Part shown: piece by piece, positions 1 to 8,612 of the stretch
Layout: each line of letters opens with the position of its first letter
Numbering within the stretch: the stretch's first letter is position 1
Assembly: GCF_004328705.1 (NCBI RefSeq)
Contig: NZ_CP035319.1
Coordinates: forward strand, 186,001 to 250,000
DNA: 64,000 nucleotides
From: Rhodococcus sp. ABRD24
GTDB lineage: Bacteria; Actinomycetota; Actinomycetes; Mycobacteriales; Mycobacteriaceae
Reading direction: 5' to 3'
Position numbers and translations under genes: made by a program
The notes under the pieces: generated by a model
What the model saw: the letters and a program-made list of their open reading frames with translations, nothing else
The model's database searches: none
What the model was told of the DNA's origin: nothing

Positions 1-1
1 G

Positions 2-346
2 GACCGCATGATCAGGGTGCAGATGGCCTTCGAGGAGGGGCAGCCCTGGGCTGACATGCGTATCGATGCGTGCGAGCCGCCACACCGATTGCAGATCTCG
101 GCTGTGGATGATGCAGGCTCCTGGGACCTTGAAGTACGTCTTTTCGAATCGTCCGGAACGACCGAACTCGTCTTCACCCAGCACCTCGCCGGCGCAAACG
201 GGGTGGCCATGGTTCCACAGGTCGGCCCAGGATGGGAATACTACCTGGATATGTTCAGCACAGCCCAATCCGGTTCGCCACAACCGGATTTCAATGACTA
301 CTACCCCTCGATGAAGCCGTACTACGAGGAGCTCACCGCAGAGTGA
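2..346 (+). CDS. SRPBCC (AHSA1-like) protein, 5' end outside window
   Basis: The reading frame is open to the left edge of the window, so this is the C-terminal part of a longer protein; the first ATG inside the window is at position 8. The visible residues read as the last strands and C-terminal helix of an SRPBCC/AHSA1 ligand-binding fold: a strand ending in EVRLFESSGTTELVFTQHL, a GPGWEYYLDMF motif leading into the long helix, and a YYPSMKPYYEEL tail. Members of this family bind hydrophobic ligands or act as Hsp90 co-chaperone-like proteins, but the ligand cannot be told here. Family assignment is by pattern only. The next 150 bases hold no convincing gene. Confidence 0.6.
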   Translation, partial: DRMIRVQMAFEEGQPWADMRIDACEPPHRLQISAVDDAGSWDLEVRLFESSGTTELVFTQHLAGANGVAMVPQVGPGWEYYLDMFSTAQSGSPQPDFNDYYPSMKPYYEELTAE

Positions 347-504
347 TCCGTCGTCCGACACTGAGGTCAGCGTCGGCCAGCAACGGACAACCACGCGCCA
401 ACGCCGGAGGAGAGGTTGGCGCGTGGTGGACTTCTCGGTGTCCACGATTTCCTGGGCATCGCTGGGAGGAGATCGAGCGCCGAGCGCCTCGTCAACCCCT
501 GCAC

Positions 505-1204
505 AGGGAGCGGACGACGGTCTGACAACGCGAGAATCGAATCGCCGGAGCTTCAATAGCTCTCTCGCCGCGGCGACCTGTCCCGCTTGATCTGGACCAG
601 GTCCCACCACCAGATCGACGATCGGCTGCTCAACTGCGGGGACGTCGTCCCTGTCCAGGGTTCGGTACCGCTTCTAGATACGGGAGCAGCCCTGCACTTC
701 TCGGGCGAATCCTCACCGGATGGCGTGGTTCCCATGGCGGTTGATTCCGGATGAAACGCGAGGGTCTTGGCGACAACATCGGGCGAGAAACCAATCGCGA
801 ATCCGCCTGTGCCTCCCGCGTAGCCGCGCCACTGACTCACCAGGTCCCCCTTCTCACACAGGCAGATCGCGAAGCACCTCAGGCCATAGGCCCACTCAAA
901 CACCGAATCGCCGGCAAATGCGCGCCGCAGCTCAAAGAACAGGTCTGTCAGATCCTTCGAAAGATGCAGGGTCACGGCGAGCGCGAGCGAACACGTCATT
1001 GAATACCTCGGCCCCGAAGACCAAGTCGCGTGAATCGCTCATGTACCGGACATCCGACGCCCACAGCTGTATCGCCGACCGATACACCTTCGGATCAACC
1101 CGAACATCCCTCGACCACGGCGATGGAGCCACAATCCCCTGCAGCCCAAAGGCATCCGTAGTGGTACAGAAGATCTCGCTAGCGGTGTCGAAACCCTCAG
1201 CCAC
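505..1204 (-). pseudogene. DUF2971 family gene, frameshifted
   Basis: Pieces of one DUF2971 protein are read in different frames of the minus strand. Positions 1204 to about 960 give the N-terminal part (LWASDVRYMSDSRDLVFGAE). About 990 to 720 in a second frame gives the centre (CLCEKGDLVSQWRGYAGG, then FAIGFSP). About 670 to 505, back in the first frame, gives the C-terminal part (VEQPIVDLVVGP, then a helix before RVVRPSSAP). A stop codon interrupts the first frame near 678. The order of the pieces matches the family, whose members often sit near mobile DNA and have no settled function. At least two frame changes make a decayed gene the simplest reading; sequencing errors are the alternative. 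Confidence 0.6.
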
Positions 1205-1260
1205 GCCGACCAGTCTCTCGCACCAGCCTGGCCATCAGGCACCCGAGTGAACTGGATCAT

Positions 1261-1296
1261 CCGAGGTGTCGATACAGCGCACTTAGAGCACCTCGG
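1261..1296. repeat. 8-bp inverted repeat upstream of metA
   Basis: CCGAGGTG at 1261-1268 pairs perfectly with CACCTCGG at 1289-1296 around a 20-nt loop, about 110 bases before the metA start. It could be part of a transcript leader or an operator. I could not match it to a known SAM riboswitch class. Confidence 0.35.
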
Positions 1297-1407
1297 CGAC
1301 GATTGTGTGGACAGACCGTCCCGCGACGCTGTTCTCGCGACGCGCCGCTGGAGCTATTGAAGCTCCGGTTCCTGACGGCAATCGGAGGCGGACTAAGCTA
1401 CTGGGCG

Positions 1408-2322
1408 ATGCCTGTCACTATGCCGCGCGATCTTCCCGCCAGGGCCATCCTGGAGGCGGAGCGAATCTTTGTCATGTCCGACGAGCGTGCTGGACATCAG
1501 GATATTCGCCCTATGCGGATCGCCATCTTGAATCTGATGCCGATGAAGGTCAGCACCGAGACGCAGCTGCTGCGGTTGCTCAGCAATACTCCTCTGCAGA
1601 TCGAGATCACCCTGCTGCACATGGCCAGCCATGTCTCGCGTAACACCTCTGTAGAGCATCTCGAATCGTTCTACTCGACTTTCGATGACGTGGCCCATAT
1701 GCACTTCGACGGCCTCATCATCACCGGGGCGCCGATCGAGAAACTCGACTTCGAGGACGTCGACTACTGGCCGGAGATGACCAAGATCCTTGACTGGTCC
1801 CGCAGCGCCGTGCAGTCGACTCTGCACGTCTGCTGGGGCGCCCAGGCGGCCCTCTACCACTACTACGGTGTGCGCAAACACGAGGTCTCACAGAAAATCT
1901 CCGGCGTCTTCTCCCATCGGATCACTGGTGCGCGGTCTCCGATCGTCACCGGGTTCGACGACGAGTTCCTAGCGCCGCACTCACGGCACACCGATGTCCA
2001 CGCCGCCGACATCGAGGCCACCGGTGAGGTCGCCGTGTTGGCGGTGAGCGAGGAGGCCGGGGTCTACTTGGCAGCCACCGCGGACGGCCGCCAGGTCTTC
2101 GTGACCGGTCACCCGGAGTACGACGCGGACACTTTGGCACGTGAATACCGCCGCGACAGCGAGCAAGGACTGCCGGTCCCAGCTCCGGCGCATTACTTTC
2201 CCGGCGACGATCCCACCGCCATCCCGCTCAACCGATGGCGCGGCCACGGGCACCTTTTGTACTCCAACTGGCTGAACTACTGCGTCTACCAGGAGACACC
2301 GTTCAGTCCAGGCGAGGTCTGA
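1408..2322 (+). CDS. metA: Homoserine O-acyltransferase, MetA type (predicted acetyltransferase)
   Basis: Activates the hydroxyl of L-homoserine in methionine synthesis (cytoplasm). The ATG at 1408 gives 304 residues and the family N-terminus (MPVTMPRDLP); earlier in-frame starts only add non-homologous sequence. The catalytic Cys142 lies in VCWGAQAAL, and His235 and Glu237 lie in VTGHPEYD, all at the numbering of characterised MetA proteins. Residue 111 in GAPIEKLDF is Glu; in this family Glu111 is associated with acetyl-CoA use, whereas enterobacterial succinyltransferases have Gly there, so O-acetylation is predicted. Most actinobacteria use the unrelated MetX, so MetA here is unusual, and it lies between a decayed DUF2971 gene and a recombinase remnant. 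No strong Shine-Dalgarno is seen close to the ATG. Confidence 0.93.
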   Translation: MPVTMPRDLPARAILEAERIFVMSDERAGHQDIRPMRIAILNLMPMKVSTETQLLRLLSNTPLQIEITLLHMASHVSRNTSVEHLESFYSTFDDVAHMHFDGLIITGAPIEKLDFEDVDYWPEMTKILDWSRSAVQSTLHVCWGAQAALYHYYGVRKHEVSQKISGVFSHRITGARSPIVTGFDDEFLAPHSRHTDVHAADIEATGEVAVLAVSEEAGVYLAATADGRQVFVTGHPEYDADTLAREYRRDSEQGLPVPAPAHYFPGDDPTAIPLNRWRGHGHLLYSNWLNYCVYQETPFSPGEV

Positions 2323-2387
2323 CCGGCTGAGCCGGTTCCGTCGACACTTCCGATATGCGCGTGGCTATCCGCCGGTGGCGGTCGGCT

Positions 2388-2868
2388 TCACGATCCCAGC
2401 CTCGCCCGTGGGCATCGGCGATGAGCTGGTGCTCGATCGCGAACAACCCACTTGCTTCCAGCCGAGGCAGATCGAGGAAGTGTCCAGATAACAACGAAAT
2501 CAGCGAGCGCACCGAAGACATGGAAGATCAGCTTCCCGCCAGCAGTCGATGTGTCGATGGACTCTGTCAGGGTGCGGAACGCCACCCCACGCTTTTCTAG
2601 TTCGGTGACTGCCTCGATCAGATGCAGGAGGCTGCGGCCGAGTCGGTCGAGTCGCCGCACGACGAGCGTCTCCTCCCGGGCCGAGCGCATCCATCACCGC
2701 GGCAAGGTCGGAGCGGTCGGTCTTCGCGCCGGAGGCGGTGTCGGTCCACACCCGAAAGCACCCGGCGGCGCGGAGTGCGTCGCTTTGGAGGTCGGGGTTC
2801 TGGTCAGCGGTCGAGACCCGGGCGTAGCCCAACAGTGCGCTCACGGCCGGAAGTGTCCCAGAACTCAC
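2388..2868 (-). pseudogene. Serine recombinase (resolvase/invertase), frameshifted and truncated
   Basis: The N-terminal catalytic domain starts at 2868 with LLGYARVSTADQNPDLQ, containing the nucleophile serine of ARVST. The frame changes near 2690, where the other minus frame continues with LVVRRLDRLGRSLLHLIEAV and the GVAFRTLTESIDTST motif up to GALADF near 2490. The C-terminal helix-turn-helix part is missing. Immediately downstream (about 2470-2330, a third minus frame) is a helical stretch, AIEHQLIADAHGRGWDREAD, that I cannot assign; it may be part of another mobile-element gene joined by deletion. Intact members resolve cointegrates or invert DNA; this copy is inactive. Confidence 0.8.
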
Positions 2869-3028
2869 CTATAGCACCGGGTTCGGGACAACAGCATCGA
2901 GACATGTTCTTGGGACGCTTGTCAGATTCAGAGGTCGACGGCACGGACGTCAGTAGCGGTGTGCACAGAATGCGGATGTGGCGGTCGCGGTAACGACTGA
3001 TCTCGGAACGCCAGTTGGTTTCTGTGTA

Positions 3029-3997
3029 TCACTCCGATACGCCGAATCTGATCCAGGTCACGCCGTCGATCACCGGAGGATCTCGAAACACGGGCTGATC
3101 GAACGGCGTCGTCCCAATCCTCCAAGCTGCGGAACAAGCACGAGGGTCGTCGAACAGCCGAAGACGCTGCGCGCGGACGCCTGCCAGATCGATGTCGAAC
3201 CCGTACGCCTTGTCTCCTGCGACGAGGTGCCAGGTGTATCGCACGACAACGCGGTTCGTGCCGTGCAGGCTGATCTCGTCGAACGTGAACCAGTCGCTCA
3301 TGTTCGTGCGGCCGAGCTGGTCGGCGATGGTGGCCGTCAGGTGTGAGACGAACTGCTGTGCCCACACCTCTGGTGGGGCTGCTTGTGGGTGTGGAACCTG
3401 TTCGACTGGAACCAGATCACCATTTCGGCGCAGGCCTCTGAGTAGGTCCGGGTCCTCGGGAACCACCTTCTCTCGGTAGGCGTGCCGGCCGCCGTAGCTG
3501 GCGAGGATCCATTCGAAGTCGCTCGGCGCGAGCCGCGGTGTGCCGTGGCGGTCGACCAGGACGATGAACCACGCGGGTCGACCACGCAGCACGCTCATGT
3601 CGGTGACGATCCGGTAGGCGTAATCCGCCAGACCCCCGAGGACAACCCTCAGCCAGGCGATCTCCTCTCGTCGAGACAACTCGACCGCCGGCGGCAACGA
3701 ATGTTCGGGTGCCGGGGTGGCGACCAGCCTCGCACCGATCACCACCCGAACCAGTCGCGTATCTGCGGTCCTGTCGAAGGTTCCCAGGAACGATGGATCG
3801 TCCCAGGAGACGCTCACCGAGACGGTGACGTCGTCAAGCTCCACGCTGGAGGCCACCAGCGCCGGGCCTCGGCCGATCCGCAGGGCGCCATCGTGTCCGA
3901 CCACCGATGCCAGATACTCGTGAACGGGACGAATCTCGTCGCCGACAGTCGCGCGGATCCGCTGGGCCAATTCCGCTGACGTCCTGTAGACAGTCAC
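3029..3997 (-). CDS. Hypothetical protein, 322 aa
   Basis: A soluble protein with no signal peptide, membrane segment or motif that I recognise. The composition is ordinary for a coding gene: the frame is open over 969 bases and contains well-formed strand/helix patterns such as EEIAWLRVVLGGLADYAYRI and TNRVVVRYTWHLVAGDKAYG. The start is a GTG at 3997 that overlaps the stop of a 20-codon upstream reading frame (GTGA), which suggests translational coupling. It is isolated between the recombinase remnant and a gene-poor stretch. No function is proposed. Confidence 0.7.
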   Translation of the reverse strand: MTVYRTSAELAQRIRATVGDEIRPVHEYLASVVGHDGALRIGRGPALVASSVELDDVTVSVSVSWDDPSFLGTFDRTADTRLVRVVIGARLVATPAPEHSLPPAVELSRREEIAWLRVVLGGLADYAYRIVTDMSVLRGRPAWFIVLVDRHGTPRLAPSDFEWILASYGGRHAYREKVVPEDPDLLRGLRRNGDLVPVEQVPHPQAAPPEVWAQQFVSHLTATIADQLGRTNMSDWFTFDEISLHGTNRVVVRYTWHLVAGDKAYGFDIDLAGVRAQRLRLFDDPRACSAAWRIGTTPFDQPVFRDPPVIDGVTWIRFGVSE

Positions 3998-4056
3998 GTG
4001 TACGCGCCCGGCTCGCTGTAGTAGTCCGGCGGCTGCATCTGCTTGTGTTCCGGCAT
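3994..4056 (-). CDS. 20-residue upstream peptide, possibly coupled
   Basis: An ATG at 4056 opens a 20-codon frame (MPEHKQMQPPDYYSEPGAYT) whose TGA overlaps the GTG start of the 322-residue gene by 4 nt. A GGGAGC stretch lies a few bases upstream of the ATG. It could be a leader peptide or a real microprotein. The overlap geometry is the only evidence for translation. Confidence 0.35.
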   Translation of the reverse strand: MPEHKQMQPPDYYSEPGAYT

Positions 4057-4757
4057 CGGGTCACTGCTCCCACGTACTTCACCCAGAGGCGAAGAGAGCG
4101 AGCGTACTCCATCGACGCCGTGTGCGCGGTAACGACCCGATTCTGCGACACAGCTGCGTGCGACGGCCGAAACTCATGTACCGGCGCACCTGCCGGGAGT
4201 CGTCCGGACCCGATAACCGTGGGACCTGCAGCTTTTCACTACTATGTGCGATAGCTACACTAATCGACGCTCCCCACACAGAACCATGAGTGACTGGTAG
4301 AGCCGCCCAAATCCGGGCTCCATTCGGTCACGGAGCATGACTGATGGCCCCAGAGGGAGCCGCTCCACGACGACGCAGCGGCTACGTCGGGGCTCTCGGG
4401 GGAAGGCGATCCGCCGCGAAGTCGCAAGTGGGGATCTCGAGGCCGTCGAAGGTGCCGAGCAGTCGTTCGAGTTCCCGCTCGGCGTGACAGGCCTGCTGCA
4501 TGAATCCGATCAGCGATCGGCGTCAGGAAATCGCGACTGGGACGGGCACCGGCCACACTGGCGCGATCGTCACCGGGGATACCACCCGCTTTGCGGGGGA
4601 GAGTCGAACGGGCCTACCACCATCGCCAAGCCAGGCTCGGCGAACCGACCTGCGGTCGAATCGCAGACCATCATGACCACACCAGCCGCTTATGCTGCCC
4701 AACCGAACCCGTCGATCGGGCAGCAGTTCCCTGGCCACCGCACGGTACCGTGCTCAG
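4057..4757. other. Gene-poor stretch
   Basis: About 700 bases without a reading frame that I can support. The short frames here lack homology patterns and ribosome binding sites. A small CCCGC/GCGGG hairpin lies near 4577-4592. Confidence 0.5.
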
Positions 4758-5126
4758 ATGCACCCGCCGCTGCGCCGCGCTGTCCGATATGGAGCCCTCG
4801 CACTCGCCGCCATGCTCACCGCCGGGACCCTCTACACGATGTTCATCTACCGCAGCATCAACATATTCACCCCACCCGAACGCCTCGAATCCCTCGGCAG
4901 GACTTATCAACTCAGCAACCTGCCCACGTTCACCCTCGAAGAGATCCACCAGCGACACTCACCCATCCACCGGGAGTACTACACCCTCGAACACGTCAGC
5001 ACCCTCTGGCCCCGCCACCCCGTCTACCAATTCCAGAACGACGACATTCGAGGCCAAGCCACCACCAGCGCCTACCTCAAATGGGGCAATACATACACCA
5101 CCTACCAACTCCTCGGCGGCCCATGA
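4758..5126 (+). CDS. Small single-pass membrane protein, hypothetical
   Basis: The ATG at 4758 gives 122 residues. Residues about 12-30 (YGALALAAMLTAGTLYTMFI) form one hydrophobic helix preceded by a basic N-terminus (HPPLRRAVR), so the bulk of the protein should lie outside the membrane or in the cell wall space. The rest is polar and rich in Tyr, Thr and His (TYQLSNLPTFTLEEIHQRHS). An upstream in-frame ATG at 4692 would only add a basic, non-membrane extension. No family recognised. Confidence 0.55.
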   Translation: MHPPLRRAVRYGALALAAMLTAGTLYTMFIYRSINIFTPPERLESLGRTYQLSNLPTFTLEEIHQRHSPIHREYYTLEHVSTLWPRHPVYQFQNDDIRGQATTSAYLKWGNTYTTYQLLGGP

Positions 5127-5437
5127 ACACCAACTCCGACCCTTCGTGACCGGCGACGCGCATCAGGGCGCCGACCATGCCCCTTAACCTGCGCACCGTC
5201 ACGGTGGCGGTGAGGCGGCGCCGGTAGGTGCGCTCGGGGAGCAGTGTCAGTGGTGCGAACCTCGAAACCGGCAGCCCGACTGCCTCTCAGGGATTCGAGA
5301 GGGTGCGAAGGGATCTCATCGACCAGCTTCGCGCCGTGCTGCCAGATCTGCAGCTGCGGCGGCCTCGACCTACCCGAAGCGTTCTGTCAGCCAGATCTCT
5401 CCGGCTGTTCAGCGAACAGCAGCCTCCGTTCTGGGCT
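5127..5437. other. Intergenic, nothing recognised
   Basis: About 310 bases between the convergent small membrane protein and the UspA gene. I see no convincing gene and no clear terminator. Confidence 0.4.
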
Positions 5438-6328
5438 TCACGGGGTCCGGGGCCCGGGCGCAGCTGTCGGTGAAGGCTTCTTCGGCACCACCATGACCGG
5501 CCGGTGGCTGTGGTGCAGGGTGGCCATGGCGACGCTGCCGAGCAGAATCTCGCGAATAGCGGAGCGTCCGCGAGATCCGACGACCACTGCGGCGGCGTCG
5601 TGAGCATTCGCGATCGTGACAAGTGCGTCGGCGACACCGCGACCGTGCAAAGCGGGACCACGTTCGCTGTCAGAGCGCAGAACTTCTCGGCCACCGACCC
5701 GCGGCGCAGGGGCGGTAGGTTCGGCGTCCCCTTCGTCGACAGAGACCGGCAGCACTTCGCGGCCGGGGAACAATCGGGTGGCTGCGGCGATCGCTTGCTC
5801 GGCGCCGGCCGATCCGTCCCAGCCGACGATGATGGGTCCGCTGTCCAACGCGTCGAACTCGGCAGTGAGCATCGGGGAGGGGACTACGACGACGGGCCGG
5901 GCGGAGAAGTGCACCACCATGTCGGAGACGCTGCCGAGGACGGCACGGGTGCCCCCGAGCCCGCGCGAGGCGACGAGCACCAGGTCCGCGTGGACCTCTT
6001 CGGCGCTACGGGCGATCGATACGCCCTCGGTTCCCCAGGCCCGTTTCAGGAGTGGTTCGGCGTCCCATCCAGCGGCTTGTGCCAGGGCGACTCCCATCGC
6101 GGCGATGCGTTCGGCTTCGCGCTGGCCCTCCTGCTCCACCATCTCGGTCAACTGGTCCGCATCGTGGGCGCGGGCGAGCAGTCGCCGCCGAATCGTAGAG
6201 TCGGCGAACGGCGGGGTCCACAGGTGGGTGATCCACCCGTGTGCTGCTGGGAACAGTGCCGACCCTGCCTCGATCGCGGCAGCGGATCTGCGGGAGCCGT
6301 CGTATCCCACGAGCGCGCTGATGGACAT
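5438..6328 (-). CDS. Universal stress protein, tandem UspA domains
   Basis: 296 residues with two UspA domains (about 3-150 and 163-285). Each ends with a form of the nucleotide-binding signature G-2x-G-9x-G(S/T): ASRGLGGTRAVLGSVSD in the first and GSRGRSAIREILLGSVAM in the second, each followed by the PVVVVP or PVMVVP strand. Such double-domain proteins are usual in actinobacteria, bind ATP and are induced by hypoxia or dormancy signals (family knowledge). It runs in the same direction as the CBS-BON gene 95 bases upstream, so they may share regulation. The C-terminal tail after PVMVVP is Pro-rich and probably disordered. Confidence 0.93.
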   Translation of the reverse strand: MSISALVGYDGSRRSAAAIEAGSALFPAAHGWITHLWTPPFADSTIRRRLLARAHDADQLTEMVEQEGQREAERIAAMGVALAQAAGWDAEPLLKRAWGTEGVSIARSAEEVHADLVLVASRGLGGTRAVLGSVSDMVVHFSARPVVVVPSPMLTAEFDALDSGPIIVGWDGSAGAEQAIAAATRLFPGREVLPVSVDEGDAEPTAPAPRVGGREVLRSDSERGPALHGRGVADALVTIANAHDAAAVVVGSRGRSAIREILLGSVAMATLHHSHRPVMVVPKKPSPTAAPGPRTP

Positions 6329-6423
6329 GTGCGACCTTCTCTCGTCGTCGATTCCGTACGTCGTGTTGCCGGAGGTGTGATCCGACGAGTCGTTCCCCTC
6401 GGACGGGGGTGCACGCGCGGCGA

Positions 6424-6981
6424 TCAGAGTGTGGTGATGGTAACTTCTCGTACCCCGGAGACGGTGCGCACCAACGCGGCGGCGATGCGTCGCTCGGAAT
6501 CGTCGGTGAACGCGCCGGCCACGGTGACCGCGCCGTCCCGTGCGGTGGCCTGCCAGCGGCGAGGGCCGATGTAGTCGTCGAGGCGGGCCTGGACACCGAC
6601 CTCGATGGCGTCGTCCGGCCGCAGCATGATCCGCAGTGCGTCACCGCGACTGAACATGCCCTGCACGTGGCCGGCACTGTCGAGTACCGGAAGCGACCGC
6701 ACGCCTTGCCGCAACAGCATCCGCACCACCTCGGCGAGGTCCTGGTAGGTCGCGGCGACCACCGCAGTTGTCGTCATCGTGTCCGCCGCGGTGAGGTCTG
6801 CGCTCAGCTCGCCCGCTCGCAGCACGTCCCCACTGGTGAGCACTCCCGCCAGCTGCCCGTCGCCGGTGAGGACCGGCAACGCCGCAAACCCGTGCTCGGC
6901 GAGAGTCACGGCCGCCACCCGCACCGATGTGTCCTCATCGACCGCCACCACCGGGCGACTCATCACATCTTGTACCCACAT
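6424..6981 (-). CDS. CBS-pair and BON domain protein
   Basis: 185 residues. Two CBS motifs occupy about 5-58 and 64-118 (VQDVMSRPVVAVDEDTSV; then ADTMTTTAVVAATYQDLAE), together forming a Bateman module that usually binds adenosine nucleotides. A BON domain follows at about 125-185 and ends in VSGVREVTITTL, the typical last BON strand. The same architecture occurs in mycobacterial dormancy-associated proteins. The gene is divergent from terC across a 260-bp region and lies upstream of the UspA gene in the same direction. The adenine-nucleotide sensing role is inferred from domain type. Confidence 0.9.
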   Translation of the reverse strand: MWVQDVMSRPVVAVDEDTSVRVAAVTLAEHGFAALPVLTGDGQLAGVLTSGDVLRAGELSADLTAADTMTTTAVVAATYQDLAEVVRMLLRQGVRSLPVLDSAGHVQGMFSRGDALRIMLRPDDAIEVGVQARLDDYIGPRRWQATARDGAVTVAGAFTDDSERRIAAALVRTVSGVREVTITTL

Positions 6982-7089
6982 CGGAACTACCCCGACCCTT
7001 CCCTCGGCTGTCCGTCACGCCCGCCAGTCGAGATCAACATGCGAACTAGTATTCACCAATTATAAACCGCGATACTGTCAAAGTGAAGC

Positions 7090-7119
7090 TTGACACATGA
7101 ACTGTACTTCCCGAATAAT
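7090..7119 (+). promoter_or_regulatory. Candidate sigma-70-type promoter for terC
   Basis: TTGACA at 7090-7095 and AATAAT at 7114-7119 are separated by 18 bases, in locally AT-rich DNA that stands out from the surroundings. Transcription would start near 7127, leaving a leader of about 115 nt before the terC ATG. Confidence 0.5.
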
Positions 7120-7242
7120 TCTTAGTGGAGCGACCCATCGCTTCGCCGGAGGCCCACACGGGAAGCCTGGTCCGCACAGGTGCAGACGAGTGACCTGCCG
7201 CTTCCGGTCCAGTCGACCCGAAAGGACTGGAGGTTTCACCTC

Positions 7243-8250
7243 ATGTCGGTCCCCTTGTGGATGTGGCCGGCGGTACTCGCCGTCATCCTGGTCATGCTGG
7301 CGGTGGACCTGTTCGCCCACCGCAAGGCGCACGTCGTCGGCGTCCGAGAGGCGGCGATCTGGTCGGCCGTGTGGGTCACGCTCGCGCTCGGGTTCGGCGC
7401 GCTGATCTGGTGGATGTGGGGCGGCGAGTTCGCGGCCCAGTACTTCTCCGGGTACGTGATCGAGAAGTCTCTCGCGGTCGACAATGTCTTCGTCTTCGCG
7501 ATCATCTTCAGCTACTTCGCCGTGCCGCGCGAATACCAGCATCGCGTGCTGTTCTACGGCGTCCTGGGAGCCCTGGTCTTCCGCGGGGCGTTCATCGCCG
7601 CCGGATCGATCCTCATCGCCAGCTTCGCCTGGATCCTCTACGTCTTCGGTGCTTTCCTGGTAGTCACCGGCATCAAGATGGCCCGCCACCGCGACGACAC
7701 CATCGACCCCGACAAGTCACTGGTGCTGCGCGGGTTCCGGCGCGTGGTTCCGACGACAGACCGATACCACGGTCAGAAGTTCTGGGTCCGGGAAGGCGGG
7801 CGCTGGGTGGCCACCCCCCTGTTGGCGGTCCTGGTGCTGGTCGAGACAACGGACATCATCTTCGCCGTGGACTCCATCCCGGCGATCTTCGCGGTCACGA
7901 GCGAGCCGTTCCTCGTCTTCACCTCGAATGCCTTCGCCATCCTGGGCTTGCGCGCGATGTACTTCATGCTCGCCGACCTGATGCATCGTTTCGTCTACCT
8001 CAAACTCGGCCTCGCCGTCGTCCTGGTCTGGGTCGGAACCAAGATGCTGCTCCTCGAGGTCTACAAGATCCCCACCACCGTCTCGCTGGCCGTGGTCATC
8101 GCCGTCCTCACGGCCGCAATCGCCGCAAGCTGGATCCGCACCCGCTCCACGATGACACCAACGGACAGCGCGCCAACGCCGACCTCTTCGGCGCGGGTCG
8201 CCGACCCAGCACCCTGCAGAAAACACGAAAAGGGATACACGAAACGATGA
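7243..8250 (+). CDS. terC: TerC family integral membrane protein
   Basis: Membrane protein of the TerC/Alx family, linked to metal (Mn) export and tellurite resistance in other bacteria. The ATG at 7243 has GGAGG 10 bases upstream and gives 335 residues; a longer frame from 7180 lacks such a site. About eight or nine hydrophobic segments are visible, beginning with LWMWPAVLAVILVMLAVDLF. The two conserved acidic membrane motifs are present: IEKSLAVDNVFVFA in the third segment and ETTDIIFAVDSIPAI in the central one. The C-terminal tail is Thr/Pro-rich and ends in KHEKGYTKR. It overlaps the next gene by 4 nt (ATGA), so the two are almost certainly cotranscribed. Confidence 0.95.
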   Translation: MSVPLWMWPAVLAVILVMLAVDLFAHRKAHVVGVREAAIWSAVWVTLALGFGALIWWMWGGEFAAQYFSGYVIEKSLAVDNVFVFAIIFSYFAVPREYQHRVLFYGVLGALVFRGAFIAAGSILIASFAWILYVFGAFLVVTGIKMARHRDDTIDPDKSLVLRGFRRVVPTTDRYHGQKFWVREGGRWVATPLLAVLVLVETTDIIFAVDSIPAIFAVTSEPFLVFTSNAFAILGLRAMYFMLADLMHRFVYLKLGLAVVLVWVGTKMLLLEVYKIPTTVSLAVVIAVLTAAIAASWIRTRSTMTPTDSAPTPTSSARVADPAPCRKHEKGYTKR

Positions 8251-8612
8251 TGGTCTATTGTGCCTCTATGGCCGTCCACCACGACACCGATGCTGCCCCC
8301 ATTCGCCCCGATCGTGCCGCCGCGGGCCCGGCGCCCAAAGCGGGTCGGGGTTGGACATTCCTCACCAACCACGCGCACGTGCTTCTGTGTCTGTCCCGCG
8401 AGGCCGACCTCACCATGCGCGAACTCGCGCTCGCCGTCGGAATCACCGAACGCGCCGTGCAGGCCATCATCGCCGACCTTATCGAGGACGGATACCTCAC
8501 CCGAACGAAGAACGGCCGCCGCAACTCCTACACCGTCAACATCGATGGCCGCCTCCGCCACCACCTCGAATCCGACCACACCATCGGTGAACTCATCACA
8601 GCCCTGAACTGA
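8247..8612 (+). CDS. Winged helix-turn-helix transcriptional regulator
   Basis: 121 residues, starting at the ATG at 8247 that overlaps the terC stop; a second ATG (8250) and a third (8268) are also possible. After a polar N-terminus the wHTH domain runs from about residue 36: LTNHAHVLLCLSREADLTM, then the recognition helix in ELALAVGITERAVQAIIADL, and the wing in GYLTRTKNGRRNSYTVN. The fold resembles ArsR/MarR-type regulators. Because it is coupled to terC it may autoregulate this operon; no sensor residues such as a Cys cluster are seen. Confidence 0.85.
   Translation: MMVYCASMAVHHDTDAAPIRPDRAAAGPAPKAGRGWTFLTNHAHVLLCLSREADLTMRELALAVGITERAVQAIIADLIEDGYLTRTKNGRRNSYTVNIDGRLRHHLESDHTIGELITALN

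Noticed and set aside
347..504. 60-codon frame after the SRPBCC gene
   Set aside because: Overlaps the preceding stop, is Arg-rich and covers the end of the DUF2971 remnant.
1297..1407. SAM riboswitch before metA
   Set aside because: Only a simple inverted repeat and a GGAGC/GCTCC hairpin were seen; no SAM-I, II or IV core was recognisable.
7120..7242. Possible manganese (yybP-ykoY) riboswitch in the terC leader
   Set aside because: The GGGGAGTAG-type core and paired loops could not be found by eye.
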